Of a DNA stretch of 57,996 bases, positions 25,813-33,654 are shown piece by piece. Position 1 is the first letter of the stretch, and every line of letters begins with the position of its first letter. The translations under genes and the position numbers were made by a program. This DNA is from an uncultured Bacteroidia bacterium (GTDB lineage Bacteria > Bacteroidota > Bacteroidia > J057 > CALDDN01). The stretch covers positions 1 through 57,996 of the forward strand of contig CALDDN010000024.1 of assembly GCA_937936615.1 (NCBI GenBank). Direction: 5' to 3'. The notes beneath the pieces were generated by a model. That model was not told the DNA's origin. It did not search any database and saw only the letters and a list, made by a program, of their open reading frames with translations.

Positions 25813-28020
25813 TCAGAAACGGAATCGGACGTAGGCCGCAAAGCTGCGTCCGTCCGAGGGCCAGATGCCCGGTCCGGGATAGAACGTAGGCCGCTTCGTG
25901 AAATAGGCGCGGTTCAGAACATTGTTGGCAGTCAGCTGCAGGCTCAGCCGCGGCCAGGGACTCCAGCTCACATTGAGGTCAAGCAGCGTGTAGTCCGGAA
26001 CCCAGCCTACGGTTCCGCTGGCATTGGCCACGCGGGTGTTGAAGGGGTCGGCGTAGTGGCCGCTGACGGTACTCAGCAGCACGCTGGCCGAGAGCTGCCG
26101 CCAGCGCAGGCGTGCACCGTTGCGGCTGCTCCAGTTCGAAACGCCTTCCAGTCGTCGCCCCTTCAGGCCGGCGTTTTCGCCAGAGGCCTGCCGCAGCTCG
26201 CCCCCCGTGTACCGCCCATCCATCCACGCGGTAGCCGTAAAAAGATTGACAGTCAGGTAAGGCAAAAGCCTGAACTGCCGTTCGAGGTAGAGTTCGAGGC
26301 CATAGGTGCGGCTGTTGCCCGTGTTGGTGCGCAGCAGTTCAAAGCTTCCCCCGTCAGGGGCAACGAGCGTACCGATGCGGTTGCGGTATTCAATCCAGAA
26401 GGCGTTCACATCCCACTGCCAGTCAGCCCATTGGCCCCGCCAGCCCAGTTCGGCGTTGCTGCCGCGGCCGTCGCGCAGGTTGGGATCGATGCGCTCGAAG
26501 ACGCTGCCGGGCACCCATTCCTTGAGCAGCACCGGCCGGTACGACTGGGCCCAACCCGCGTACAGCTCGCTTGCAGCGTTGATCCGGAAATCGAGGGCCA
26601 AGCCCCCCAGCAGGAAATTCCGGTCAAAGCCATCGGGCAGGCTCTCGGCGGGGTAATTGCGCAGTTGCCACGCCAAGTTCGAACGGCCCCGTTCATAGCG
26701 CAGCCCCGGGGTCAGGCCCAGCCGTGCCCCTACCGGAAAGCGGTTTTGTACGAAAACCGCCCCATGCCCCGTCCGCATTTCGATCCACCGGCCCCAGCCC
26801 GGTTCCACGAGTTGCAGGTCGTAGTCGCTGCCTGTTGTTCCGCGTCCCTGCTGCCAGCGCGTCATGCGGTTGTTCAGGTATTGAATGCCGCAAGCGAGCG
26901 TGGCACTGTCGCCCAGCAGGGCGTAGCGATGCGTCAGTCGAACCTCAAACGTCCGGCTCTGGTAACGGTCGATGTCGACCTGGCGCGGTGCGAAGCTGCC
27001 CGTTTGCCGGTCGATGGTGTCGGCCACGGTGGCCGGTCGGTCGAAAAGTACGCTGTTGCGATCGCCGACCAGCGTCGAGGCCAGCACCTGCAGGCGCGTA
27101 GTGGATCGCAGCTGCCAGCCCAGGCGCAGGCCCACGAGGTGGATGTCGGGGCTGTAGTAGTTGCGGGCGCGGGTGGCCTGCCGCGGATCAGCCGCAAACT
27201 GGGCATCGGTCAGCGGGCCGGGCAGCTGGTACAAATAGTAGGAGTGGTGCCAGCTCAAATCCACGCTCACACCCGCCCCCAGATCGACACCTAGGTTCAG
27301 ACCCTGGCCCTCGGTTTGCGAGCGGCTGTTCTGGCGGTAGCCCGTGCTGCTGCGTCGGCTCAGGTAGCCCCCGTACCGCCACCGCCCCTGCCGACCGCCC
27401 GCCGAGAGGTACGTACTGACCAAACCAAACGACCCCAGCCCGCTGACCGATTCCACCGCCAGAGCCTGCCCCACTGGCGGCTGCCGCGTGTGATACTGCA
27501 AGAGGCCACCCAGCTGCGAGCCGTACTGCAGCGCAGCCGTCCCCCGTACCAGCTCGATGCGCTCCACCGCCTCCCACGGCAGACTCAAATGGCTGGCCGG
27601 ATAGCCGAAGAGGTCGGAATTGGCCAGCAGTCCATCGACCCGCTGGTTGAATTCCCACCCGCGGTGGGGGTCAAGCCCTCGTACGGCGATGTTGACCTGA
27701 TTGCCGGTGCCGTCCATATCGTAGACCATCAGGCCCGGAACTTTGGCCAGAACCTGACGGGCCAGCTTGTCGGCCAGCACCGATTCGGTCGAATCGAGCG
27801 TAACCGTCTCGCTTTTGATGCCGGAAAGCAGAAAAACCCCGCCACGGGCCGGCAGGGGGCTGAACCCTCCAAAACTGCCACGGGCGTGTATTTCGATCGG
27901 TTCGAGCTGGCGTTCCCGCAGGCTGTCGGGATTTTGGGCATCGAGCTGAACCGAGGCCAGCAGACCGCACAGCAACAAACCTGCCCGACCGCATCTCTCC
28001 ATTACTTTTAATACACTCAT
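25813..28020 (-). CDS. FecA-like TonB-dependent outer-membrane receptor
   Basis: A 735-aa receptor with a signal peptide (LLLCGLLASVQLDAQ). The plug domain lies at about 70-190 (VLAKVPGLMVYDMDGTG, NIAVRGLDPHRG, VERIELVRGTAALQYGSQLGG). A 22-strand barrel occupies the rest and ends in YVRFRF, the usual aromatic C-terminus. The plug resembles the ferric-dicitrate FecA branch. There is no carboxypeptidase-like N-terminal domain and no SusD partner nearby, which argues for siderophore or metal uptake rather than glycans. No N-terminal signalling domain or FecR/sigma pair is visible. The substrate is unknown. Confidence 0.88.
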   Translation of the reverse strand: MSVLKVMERCGRAGLLLCGLLASVQLDAQNPDSLRERQLEPIEIHARGSFGGFSPLPARGGVFLLSGIKSETVTLDSTESVLADKLARQVLAKVPGLMVYDMDGTGNQVNIAVRGLDPHRGWEFNQRVDGLLANSDLFGYPASHLSLPWEAVERIELVRGTAALQYGSQLGGLLQYHTRQPPVGQALAVESVSGLGSFGLVSTYLSAGGRQGRWRYGGYLSRRSSTGYRQNSRSQTEGQGLNLGVDLGAGVSVDLSWHHSYYLYQLPGPLTDAQFAADPRQATRARNYYSPDIHLVGLRLGWQLRSTTRLQVLASTLVGDRNSVLFDRPATVADTIDRQTGSFAPRQVDIDRYQSRTFEVRLTHRYALLGDSATLACGIQYLNNRMTRWQQGRGTTGSDYDLQLVEPGWGRWIEMRTGHGAVFVQNRFPVGARLGLTPGLRYERGRSNLAWQLRNYPAESLPDGFDRNFLLGGLALDFRINAASELYAGWAQSYRPVLLKEWVPGSVFERIDPNLRDGRGSNAELGWRGQWADWQWDVNAFWIEYRNRIGTLVAPDGGSFELLRTNTGNSRTYGLELYLERQFRLLPYLTVNLFTATAWMDGRYTGGELRQASGENAGLKGRRLEGVSNWSSRNGARLRWRQLSASVLLSTVSGHYADPFNTRVANASGTVGWVPDYTLLDLNVSWSPWPRLSLQLTANNVLNRAYFTKRPTFYPGPGIWPSDGRSFAAYVRFRF

Positions 28021-28039
28021 GGCTAAAGAACTATTTTTT

Positions 28040-28054
28040 TAAATTTTAAATTTA
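28040..28054. repeat. AT-only palindrome upstream of the TonB receptor
   Basis: TAAATTT and AAATTTA flank a single T. The 28021-28100 spacer is extremely AT-rich compared with the genes around it and may hold the receptor's promoter, though no exact TAnnTTTG was found. Confidence 0.4.
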
Positions 28055-28149
28055 TTTTTCAAAAATTAAACGTTTACTATAAAATATAAACAAGATTCCA
28101 GATACCACGAGATATGGCCCGTGCGCGTTGGCAAGCCCCGCGGCCAAGG

Positions 28150-29352
28150 TCAAATTCGCGTTCGAATCAGCGCATCGAGGTCGGCGGCGCGGTGGTCGAA
28201 GGTATGGTCGCGCAGGGTGCGCCGCTGGCCGGCCTCGGCGATGCGCTTCCGTTCCGCCGGATGATCGAGCAGCCAGCGGGCTTTTTCGATGCATTCGGCG
28301 GGGCTGCGGAAGGTTACCACTTCGCTGTCCTCGGCAAAATAATCGCCCAGATTGGGTTTCCAGTCCGTAAGCAGGCAGGTGCCTACCCCTGTCGTTTCGT
28401 AGAGGCGCATGTTGCTGGCCATGGCCTGGTCGTCGCGGTGGGTGTTGAGCACGATCGATGCATCGGCCAGCAGCTGGAGCATCTCGTTGCCGAAAACGGG
28501 CGGTCGCAGGTGGGGCAGCAGCTTCGGATTGACGGGCAGCCGCGGAAAGTCAGGCAGGTCGAGCACGTGCTCCAGGTAGCGGAAGCGGCTGAGCAGTCGC
28601 CGCAAAGGCGGCAGCTGCTGGATGAACCATACCGCCGGATAGATCAGCTGCTTGGCGTGTGTCTTCCAGCGGTGCCAGTCCGTGGCATAGCGCAGGGCCG
28701 TGCTGTAGATTTCGATGGGCATGCCCCGATCCACCAGCTCGGCCAGCAGGCGGTCGCGTCCGTAGTGGTAGTTGGCCCGCCGGATGATGCTGCCCGCAAA
28801 TATGAAGCGGTTGGCATCGGGAGCTTTGCGGAACTGCTCGATGAGTGGCGGATGAAAGGCGTGCGCCACCAGAGCATGAGGCACCCCGTGCGCCCGGTAC
28901 TGGGCCAGCGTGTCGGGCGAACTCGAGACCATCAACTCGGCCCAGCGGTAGAGTTCCGTATCGATGACGCTCACCCCGATCATCACCAGGGCCAGCCGGA
29001 TCGAGGGGTTGTTCTCGCGCATGGCCCGCAGCAGCCGCGAGAGGTGATGATGAAAGATCACCACATCGGGCGCAAACCGCCGCACCAGTTCCAGGGCCAG
29101 GGCCTCGGTCGAGGCGGGGGGCACACCGTTTTCCCGTGCCCAGGTCTCGAGCAGATCGGCCGTGCCAAAAGGCACAAGCAGCACCTCGTAGCCTCGGCGT
29201 GTCAGGGCTTCGGCCCAGCCCCGCTGCCAGTAGTTGTAATGCAGCTGGGCTTCGAGGCGGGCCGCGAAATCGAGGCTCTCGTAATGCGGAAAGTCCCGCA
29301 ACAGCACCGCCCGCTCGACCGGTGCAAAAAGGCTGAAGAGTACCAGTTTCAT
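28150..29352 (-). CDS. Glycosyltransferase, GT-B fold (Glyco_trans_1_2-like)
   Basis: A 400-aa cytoplasmic protein. The C-terminal third has the CgeB/Glyco_trans_1_2 pattern: ADASIVLNTHRDD, NMRLYETTGVGTCLLTDWKPN, a later DSEVVTFRSPAECIEKARWLL, and a final YxxR/H-type ending. The N-terminal half is a Rossmann-like domain (LVLFSLFAPVERAVLLRDFPH, FAPDVVIFHHHL). It probably transfers an activated sugar to a surface polysaccharide or LPS. It diverges from the FkbM methyltransferase with 65 bp between them, which suggests a shared glycan-modification role. Donor and acceptor are unknown. Confidence 0.8.
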   Translation of the reverse strand: MKLVLFSLFAPVERAVLLRDFPHYESLDFAARLEAQLHYNYWQRGWAEALTRRGYEVLLVPFGTADLLETWARENGVPPASTEALALELVRRFAPDVVIFHHHLSRLLRAMRENNPSIRLALVMIGVSVIDTELYRWAELMVSSSPDTLAQYRAHGVPHALVAHAFHPPLIEQFRKAPDANRFIFAGSIIRRANYHYGRDRLLAELVDRGMPIEIYSTALRYATDWHRWKTHAKQLIYPAVWFIQQLPPLRRLLSRFRYLEHVLDLPDFPRLPVNPKLLPHLRPPVFGNEMLQLLADASIVLNTHRDDQAMASNMRLYETTGVGTCLLTDWKPNLGDYFAEDSEVVTFRSPAECIEKARWLLDHPAERKRIAEAGQRRTLRDHTFDHRAADLDALIRTRI

Positions 29353-29404
29353 GATCTATGGCCGCAAGTTCGCACACGAGGGCATTTTTCGGATGCAAAG
29401 AGCC

Positions 29405-29412
29405 TATTTTTG
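29405..29412 (+). promoter_or_regulatory. -7 promoter box TATTTTTG abutting the FkbM gene
   Basis: Exact TAnnTTTG match ending 5 nt before ATG 29418; implies a very short or absent 5' UTR. Confidence 0.5.
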
Positions 29413-29417
29413 AGGCG

Positions 29418-30152
29418 ATGAATGCCCCGAAGCGGATCATCCAGAAGCTGCTGCGGGCAGCAGGCCTCGAGGTGCGGGCCTACAACTGCGCCACCTCACC
29501 CACGCTGCGCCTGCAGCGGCAGCTGGCTCACCACGGCATCGGCCTGGTGCTCGATGTCGGTGCCAACGATGGCGGTTTTGGCCGCAGCCTCTACGGCAGC
29601 GGCTACCGTGGCCAGCTGCTCTCCTTCGAGCCGCAGGCCGCCGAGCACGAACGCCTCTGCCGCCATGCCGCCCGCCAGCCCGGCTGGGACGTTGCCCCCC
29701 GCGTGGCAGCAGGTGCACACGCCGACCAGCTGACCCTCCACGTGGCAGGCAACAGCCTCAGCAGTTCGCTCTTGCCGATGCTCGAAGCGCACCGCGCCGC
29801 TGCACCCGACTCGGCCTACGTTCGCACCGAAGAGGTACCCGTACAGCGGCTCGATGTGCTCGTGCCCCGCGAGCGCGTGGCCCGCCAGCCGACCCTCCTC
29901 AAGATCGACACCCAGGGCTACGAAGGTCCCGTGCTCGATGGAGCGGCCGACTTGCTGCCCCTGCTGCGCGGGGTCTATCTGGAACTGTCGCTCGAACCGG
30001 TCTACGCCGGTCAGCAACTCTTCGATGCGCTGCATGCCCGCCTGCTCGCACTTGGTTTTGCCTGCTGGGGCCTGAGTGCCAGTTTTTGCGACGAGCGCAC
30101 GGGCCGTGTCCTGCAGCTCGACGGGGCCTACTTTCGCCCTTTCAAAACCTGA
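29418..30152 (+). CDS. FkbM family methyltransferase
   Basis: A 244-aa S-adenosylmethionine-dependent O-methyltransferase. The SAM site is LVLDVGANDGGFGRSLYGSG, the acidic end of the second strand is LLSFEPQAAEHERL, and the FkbM-typical C-terminal block is LLKIDTQGYEGPVLDGA followed by VYLELSLEPVYAG. Such enzymes often methylate sugars on surface glycans. MNAPKRIIQKLLR (ATG 29418) is the natural start, 20 residues after the track's ATG, which lies in the promoter region. It diverges from the glycosyltransferase. Confidence 0.88.
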   Translation: MNAPKRIIQKLLRAAGLEVRAYNCATSPTLRLQRQLAHHGIGLVLDVGANDGGFGRSLYGSGYRGQLLSFEPQAAEHERLCRHAARQPGWDVAPRVAAGAHADQLTLHVAGNSLSSSLLPMLEAHRAAAPDSAYVRTEEVPVQRLDVLVPRERVARQPTLLKIDTQGYEGPVLDGAADLLPLLRGVYLELSLEPVYAGQQLFDALHARLLALGFACWGLSASFCDERTGRVLQLDGAYFRPFKT

Positions 30153-30376
30153 GGGCTGCCGAAAATGGAAGCTAAATTTGATTGATTTCTATTCAGCTAG
30201 AATAAGATTGTTTTTGGAAATAAAAATAAAAAATAAATTAATTATTTTTAGTGTTGTATTAAATATTTCAATCGTTTGGCGCGATTTATTTCGGAATAAT
30301 TATAGTTAATTTTTACTTTTTGCAAATATTTTAATAAAATTCTATTCTGGTTTTTGAGTTGGGAAGCTGGGTCGAT
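30153..30376. other. AT-rich spacer with an inverted repeat
   Basis: 224 bp between two convergent genes. AAAAATAA (30229-30236) and TTATTTTT (30242-30249) form an AT-only inverted repeat with a 5-nt centre. No gene was seen. Confidence 0.5.
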
Positions 30377-31291
30377 TTACTCCGGTCGCATTTGTGTCTG
30401 CAGCAGCTGCGCAGCCCGCAGCCGGAAGAGGCTGTCGGTTGCCACGCCAAACCAGGTAGTGCTGTCGCGCCAGATGCTGCGCGGATAAATGGTGTTGAGG
30501 GTGAGGCCGCGGTGGGGCAGGCTGTCGGACCAGAAGGACAGCCGTGTTTCGAGCTGCTCGGCCTTGCGGGGGCCGATCAGGTTGGCCTGCGCCACAAAGA
30601 GGGGTTTGCCCCAGGCCGCGCACAGGGAATCGGCCTGCCGGTGCTGGCGGCGCAGTTCGGTGGGGGGGCGGCTTTCCTGCGGCGGGTAGATGAAACCGAT
30701 TTCGTCGAAGCTGGCCCAGATCGAGACGCGGCCCAGGCGGCGGGCATCGGCTCCGTAGGTCAGGGCTATGGGCTGGTTCCAGCGGGTGGCCAGCTCGCGG
30801 CGCAGCCGGTCGGTCAGCCGCTGCCACGGTCGGTCGTAGGGTTCGAGGGGCCGCCAGTCGAGGCCCAGTACCAGCCGTTCGAGGGGAAGACCCTCCAGCT
30901 GGGGCAGCAGCCGCTCGGTCAGTTCCTGGCCCAGGTGGTCGAGCCAGCGGTCGGGGGAGACCGGCTGCCTGAAGAGCGGTCGGGTGGGGCTGGTGTAGAG
31001 GGCGAGGCTGACCCGCCAGCCGCTGTCCGCAAGGCAGCGGCCCAGGGCCTGCCAGGCCGATGCGTCGGGCAGCATCAGTACGGGTAAGCCGTCGGTCGTG
31101 GCGGCCACGCCCAGTTCGATGAGCAGGTGGCGGGCACCGAGGGCCTGCAGCCCGGCCAGCTCGGCCGAATCGGGGCGGCTATCCGCTTCCCAGCGCAGCC
31201 CCCATACCAGGGGGATGTCGGTTCGGATGGCGGGGCGGTAGGGCGTGCAGGCGGCGAGTGTCAGCAGGAGCAGCAGGGCAGCACGGCCCAT
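30377..31291 (-). CDS. Lipoprotein, possible TIM-barrel glycoside hydrolase-like
   Basis: A 304-aa protein with type II signal MGRAALLLLLTLAAC (lipobox LAAC, Cys15). The body alternates hydrophobic strands and helices in a way that suggests a (beta/alpha)8 barrel: VWGLRWEAD, LLIELGVAA, RLVLGLDWRPL, PIALTYGAD, VSIWASFDEIGFIYPP, KPLFVAQANLIG. These resemble GH113-like or related barrel lipoproteins, but catalytic residues cannot be assigned with confidence. ATG 31291 overlaps the TGA of the WG-repeat gene (TGATG), so the two are translationally coupled; GTG 31294 is an alternative start. Confidence 0.72.
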   Translation of the reverse strand: MGRAALLLLLTLAACTPYRPAIRTDIPLVWGLRWEADSRPDSAELAGLQALGARHLLIELGVAATTDGLPVLMLPDASAWQALGRCLADSGWRVSLALYTSPTRPLFRQPVSPDRWLDHLGQELTERLLPQLEGLPLERLVLGLDWRPLEPYDRPWQRLTDRLRRELATRWNQPIALTYGADARRLGRVSIWASFDEIGFIYPPQESRPPTELRRQHRQADSLCAAWGKPLFVAQANLIGPRKAEQLETRLSFWSDSLPHRGLTLNTIYPRSIWRDSTTWFGVATDSLFRLRAAQLLQTQMRPE

Positions 31292-32295
31292 CACCAGCAG
31301 GCGGCGAAGTCGCGGACCTCGTCGAATTGGCAGGAGATGGCCTGGCGGCCGTACCGGTCGATGAAGCCGTATTTACCGCCCCGCTGCACGGCGGCTAGCC
31401 CGTGGCAGAAGCCTGCCGAGAAGACGGGCACGCCGTCGAAGAGGAAGGGAATGGCAGGCTTGCCGAACTTGTCGATGAAGCCGTAGCGGTCGTTGCGCAG
31501 CACGGGAGCCAGCCCATTGTGGAAGCGGCCTGCCCAGTCGAATTCATTGGAGATGAGGTAGTTGCCTTTGATGCCGATGAAGCCCCATTTGCCGTTTTCG
31601 TGCACGGGAGCGAGGCCCTCGGCGAAAATCCAGCCGTCGAGGAAGCGACAGGGTATCACCGGTTCGCCCTGGTTGTTGATGTAGCCCCACTTGCCGGCCT
31701 GTTCGACCATGGCCAGGCCCTCGTTGAACTCGTGCGTCCAGTCGTACTCGGGTTCAATAACCACGTTACCCTGCCGGTCGATGTAGCCGTACTTGCCGTC
31801 GATCTGTACCGAGGCCAGTCCGCCCGAAAAGTTACGGGCATCGGTATAGATGCACGGGATTACGGCTTCGCCGTTGGGATCGATGTAGCCCCAGCGGTTG
31901 TTGAGGCGCACGCGGGCCAGCCTCTCGCAGAACCACGAGGCGTTTTCATACTGAAAAGGGATGCGCAGTTGGTTCTGCTGATCGATGTAGCCCCAGCGGC
32001 CGTTTTTTTTGACGGCGGCCAGCCCTTCGCTGAAGGACCAGCCTGCCTCGTATTCAAAAGGAATGATCACCTGACCCTGCGGGTCGATGTAGCCGCGTTC
32101 GCGGCCGCGCTGCACCTTGGCCAGCCCCCCGGAAAAGTTTTCCGCACCGTCGAAGACGTCAGGAATCGACCAGTGCCCCTTTGAGTTGATAAATCCCCAG
32201 CGGGAACCTTTGCGAACAGCACTAAGGAGACGGGGCCGTACGGAGGGCTTGAAAACTTTCTTCAGGAGTTGAGTCCAAGTGGTAGAACTAGCCAT
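31291..32295 (-). CDS. WG-repeat protein (nine repeats)
   Basis: A 334-aa protein made of nine WG (KWG) repeats of about 35 residues, each with the core G-(R/K)-(W/Y)-G-(Y/F)-I-(D/N) followed by G and a (V/I)-I-P strand. ATG 32295 (MASSTTWTQLLKKVF) is preferred; ATG 32328 is possible. No signal peptide follows the chosen start, so a cytoplasmic location is likely; starting at 32328 gives a weakly hydrophobic leader (MLLNLPTCFYVM). WG repeats are assumed to mediate protein interactions. The stop overlaps the start of the downstream lipoprotein, a coupling that suggests linked functions. Confidence 0.88.
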   Translation of the reverse strand: MASSTTWTQLLKKVFKPSVRPRLLSAVRKGSRWGFINSKGHWSIPDVFDGAENFSGGLAKVQRGRERGYIDPQGQVIIPFEYEAGWSFSEGLAAVKKNGRWGYIDQQNQLRIPFQYENASWFCERLARVRLNNRWGYIDPNGEAVIPCIYTDARNFSGGLASVQIDGKYGYIDRQGNVVIEPEYDWTHEFNEGLAMVEQAGKWGYINNQGEPVIPCRFLDGWIFAEGLAPVHENGKWGFIGIKGNYLISNEFDWAGRFHNGLAPVLRNDRYGFIDKFGKPAIPFLFDGVPVFSAGFCHGLAAVQRGGKYGFIDRYGRQAISCQFDEVRDFAACW

Positions 32296-32380
32296 GACGT
32301 AGAAGCAGGTTGGCAGATTCAGCAACAATTTAGGCTCCCAAAGAAAGCAAAATTATTGGTACGCTGGCCGAACTTGGATC

Positions 32381-32402
32381 GATTGGGCTGAAAATCAATC
32401 GG
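32381..32402. repeat. Inverted repeat upstream of the WG gene
   Basis: CGATTG and CAATCG form 6-bp arms with a 10-nt centre, 86 nt upstream of the WG start and downstream of the XRE gene. It could be a weak terminator for the regulator or an operator. Confidence 0.3.
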
Positions 32403-32455
32403 TATTTCGAATGATTTTTGATTTTAAGTTTTTTTATTTATTTAAAAGTTTTAGC

Positions 32456-33148
32456 TTACTTTTTCAAGGTAAAAGGCTGAGGGCGGATTAGGGTGTCGTA
32501 TCGCCAGAGTTCGACGATGTCGGCCTTGGCGACGGGGTAGGGCGGGTGCTGGCTGTTGTCGCTCACGAGCAGGAAGTGATCGGCATCGGGGCCGATTTCG
32601 ATGCGCTTGACTACCGGGGCACGGTTGTGGCAAACCACGACGTAGATTTCGCCATACTGCACGTAATCCAAATGGGGCACGAGCTGGCAAATGATCCAGT
32701 CGCCGCCATTGAGGGTATTTTGCATCGATTCGCCCCAGACCTGCAGGCCGATATACTGGCCCTGACGGTATTTGGGGTCGGGCAGGGCGATCTCGGGCTG
32801 CTGTTCCCAGAACTGGGGGTCGGCCCGTTCCTGAAGGTAGCCCGCCTGGGCCGCTTGGTTGAGCAGCTTGATGACGGGCTGGTTGGCTCGGTCGACGACG
32901 ACGGGCAGGAGTCCGCCACCCGAGCTGGCCGGAGGAGCCGAGGGGGGCGGCTCGGTCCCGAAGAGCAGGGCATCGGCCGAGACCCCAAAAAGCATCACCA
33001 GCGATATGAGGTGAGGCACTGTCAAATCAGATTTGCCCAATTCGATGGACGAGATGGAGGCGCGGGTCAGTCCCAGGTGGTCTGCCAGCTGTTGCTGGGT
33101 CATGGACCGACTTTCCCGCAGGCGGCGGATGCGTTGACCGATGGACAT
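32456..33148 (-). CDS. XRE-family repressor with S24 (LexA/CI-like) peptidase domain
   Basis: A 230-aa regulator. Residues 5-60 are a helix-turn-helix (IRRLRESRSMTQQQLADHLGLTRASISSIELG). A Pro/Gly/Ser-rich hinge covers 67-82. The peptidase domain has Ser141 in GESMQNTL and Lys181 in VVKRIEI. Ala102-Gly103 (AQAGYL) lies 38 residues before Ser141, as expected for a LexA/CI-type self-cleavage site. The start is ATG 33148; the track's additional 122 N-terminal residues come from the promoter region and the divergent gene. It diverges from a 93-aa gene across a spacer with nested palindromes and probably represses itself and that gene. RecA-stimulated cleavage is an inference. Confidence 0.9.
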   Translation of the reverse strand: MSIGQRIRRLRESRSMTQQQLADHLGLTRASISSIELGKSDLTVPHLISLVMLFGVSADALLFGTEPPPSAPPASSGGGLLPVVVDRANQPVIKLLNQAAQAGYLQERADPQFWEQQPEIALPDPKYRQGQYIGLQVWGESMQNTLNGGDWIICQLVPHLDYVQYGEIYVVVCHNRAPVVKRIEIGPDADHFLLVSDNSQHPPYPVAKADIVELWRYDTLIRPQPFTLKK

Positions 33149-33180
33149 GTGGACAGAATTTTTGAAAAGTTTGCGTATAA

Positions 33181-33215
33181 AATTTGACAAATTGATTTGA
33201 TGTAAATTAGATTTG
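33181..33215. promoter_or_regulatory. Candidate operator array of the XRE/S24 repressor
   Basis: AATTTG-A-CAAATT (33181-33193) is a perfect 13-bp palindrome. It overlaps CAAAT-TG-ATTTG (33188-33199), and a further GATTTG lies at 33210-33215. The alternating ATTTG/CAAAT half-sites sit between the two divergent genes, the expected place for an XRE repressor's operators. Confidence 0.5.
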
Positions 33216-33225
33216 CTGTCGAATT

Positions 33226-33233
33226 CAAAGTTA
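33226..33233 (-). promoter_or_regulatory. -7 promoter box TAACTTTG of the XRE gene
   Basis: Exact TAnnTTTG on the minus strand, 77 nt before the XRE ATG. The palindromes lie just downstream of it, so a bound repressor would block transcription from its own promoter. Confidence 0.5.
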
Positions 33234-33259
33234 CGCCAAAAAAGAAAATAAAACCAGTC

Positions 33260-33541
33260 ATGCTTTATACGTATATGAAATCCACATCGTCGGCACGCAA
33301 ATCCAATGCGCACGCTCAGGTCGTTCATGCGTGGCTTGGCCCAAGTCACGAAGACCTCTACATCCTCACGCGCAACGAAGACCGCTTCTGTATGCCCGAA
33401 GTCGGCCCTTTCGACATCGCCTGCTGGACCATCTCGCAGGGCGAGCAGGTCTACGTCGAGGACGGCACCATCGCCCTGTCCAACGACCAGATCCGCGCCT
33501 ATGCGCAGGAGCACAGCCGCTACTGGGAGCCGATGCCCTGA
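33260..33541 (+). CDS. Small protein of unknown function divergent from the repressor
   Basis: 93 residues from ATG 33260, or 88 from ATG 33275 (MKSTSSARKSNAHAQ). After a basic Ser/Ala/Lys start the sequence is acidic and aromatic (WLGPSHEDLYILTRNEDRF, GPFDIACWTISQGEQVYVEDG), with no signal peptide or membrane helix. It has the GC-rich codon pattern of its neighbours and stops cleanly before the DinB promoter. No family is recognised. The divergent layout suggests control by the XRE/S24 protein. An overlapping +1-frame ORF (33306-34043) is a shadow. Confidence 0.6.
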   Translation: MLYTYMKSTSSARKSNAHAQVVHAWLGPSHEDLYILTRNEDRFCMPEVGPFDIACWTISQGEQVYVEDGTIALSNDQIRAYAQEHSRYWEPMP

Positions 33542-33606
33542 TACATTCCCAAGTCGGCGGCCAGCTTATAGCTGCAGCTTTCCGTCTGCCTTCCTGCTCT
33601 TTCTTG

Positions 33607-33614
33607 TACCTTTG
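33607..33614 (+). promoter_or_regulatory. -7 promoter box TACCTTTG of the DinB-family gene
   Basis: Exact TAnnTTTG match 40 nt before ATG 33655; supports that ATG over the longer ORF in the track. Confidence 0.55.
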
Positions 33615-33654
33615 TTCAAAGATTTTGACTCCAACTCTCCTGATCCCCAGTCCG

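Noticed and set aside
33331-33654. N-terminal extension of the DinB-family ORF (108 residues)
   Set aside because: It overlaps the 93-aa gene in another frame, is Arg/Pro/His-rich like a shadow, and a consensus -7 box lies just before ATG 33655.
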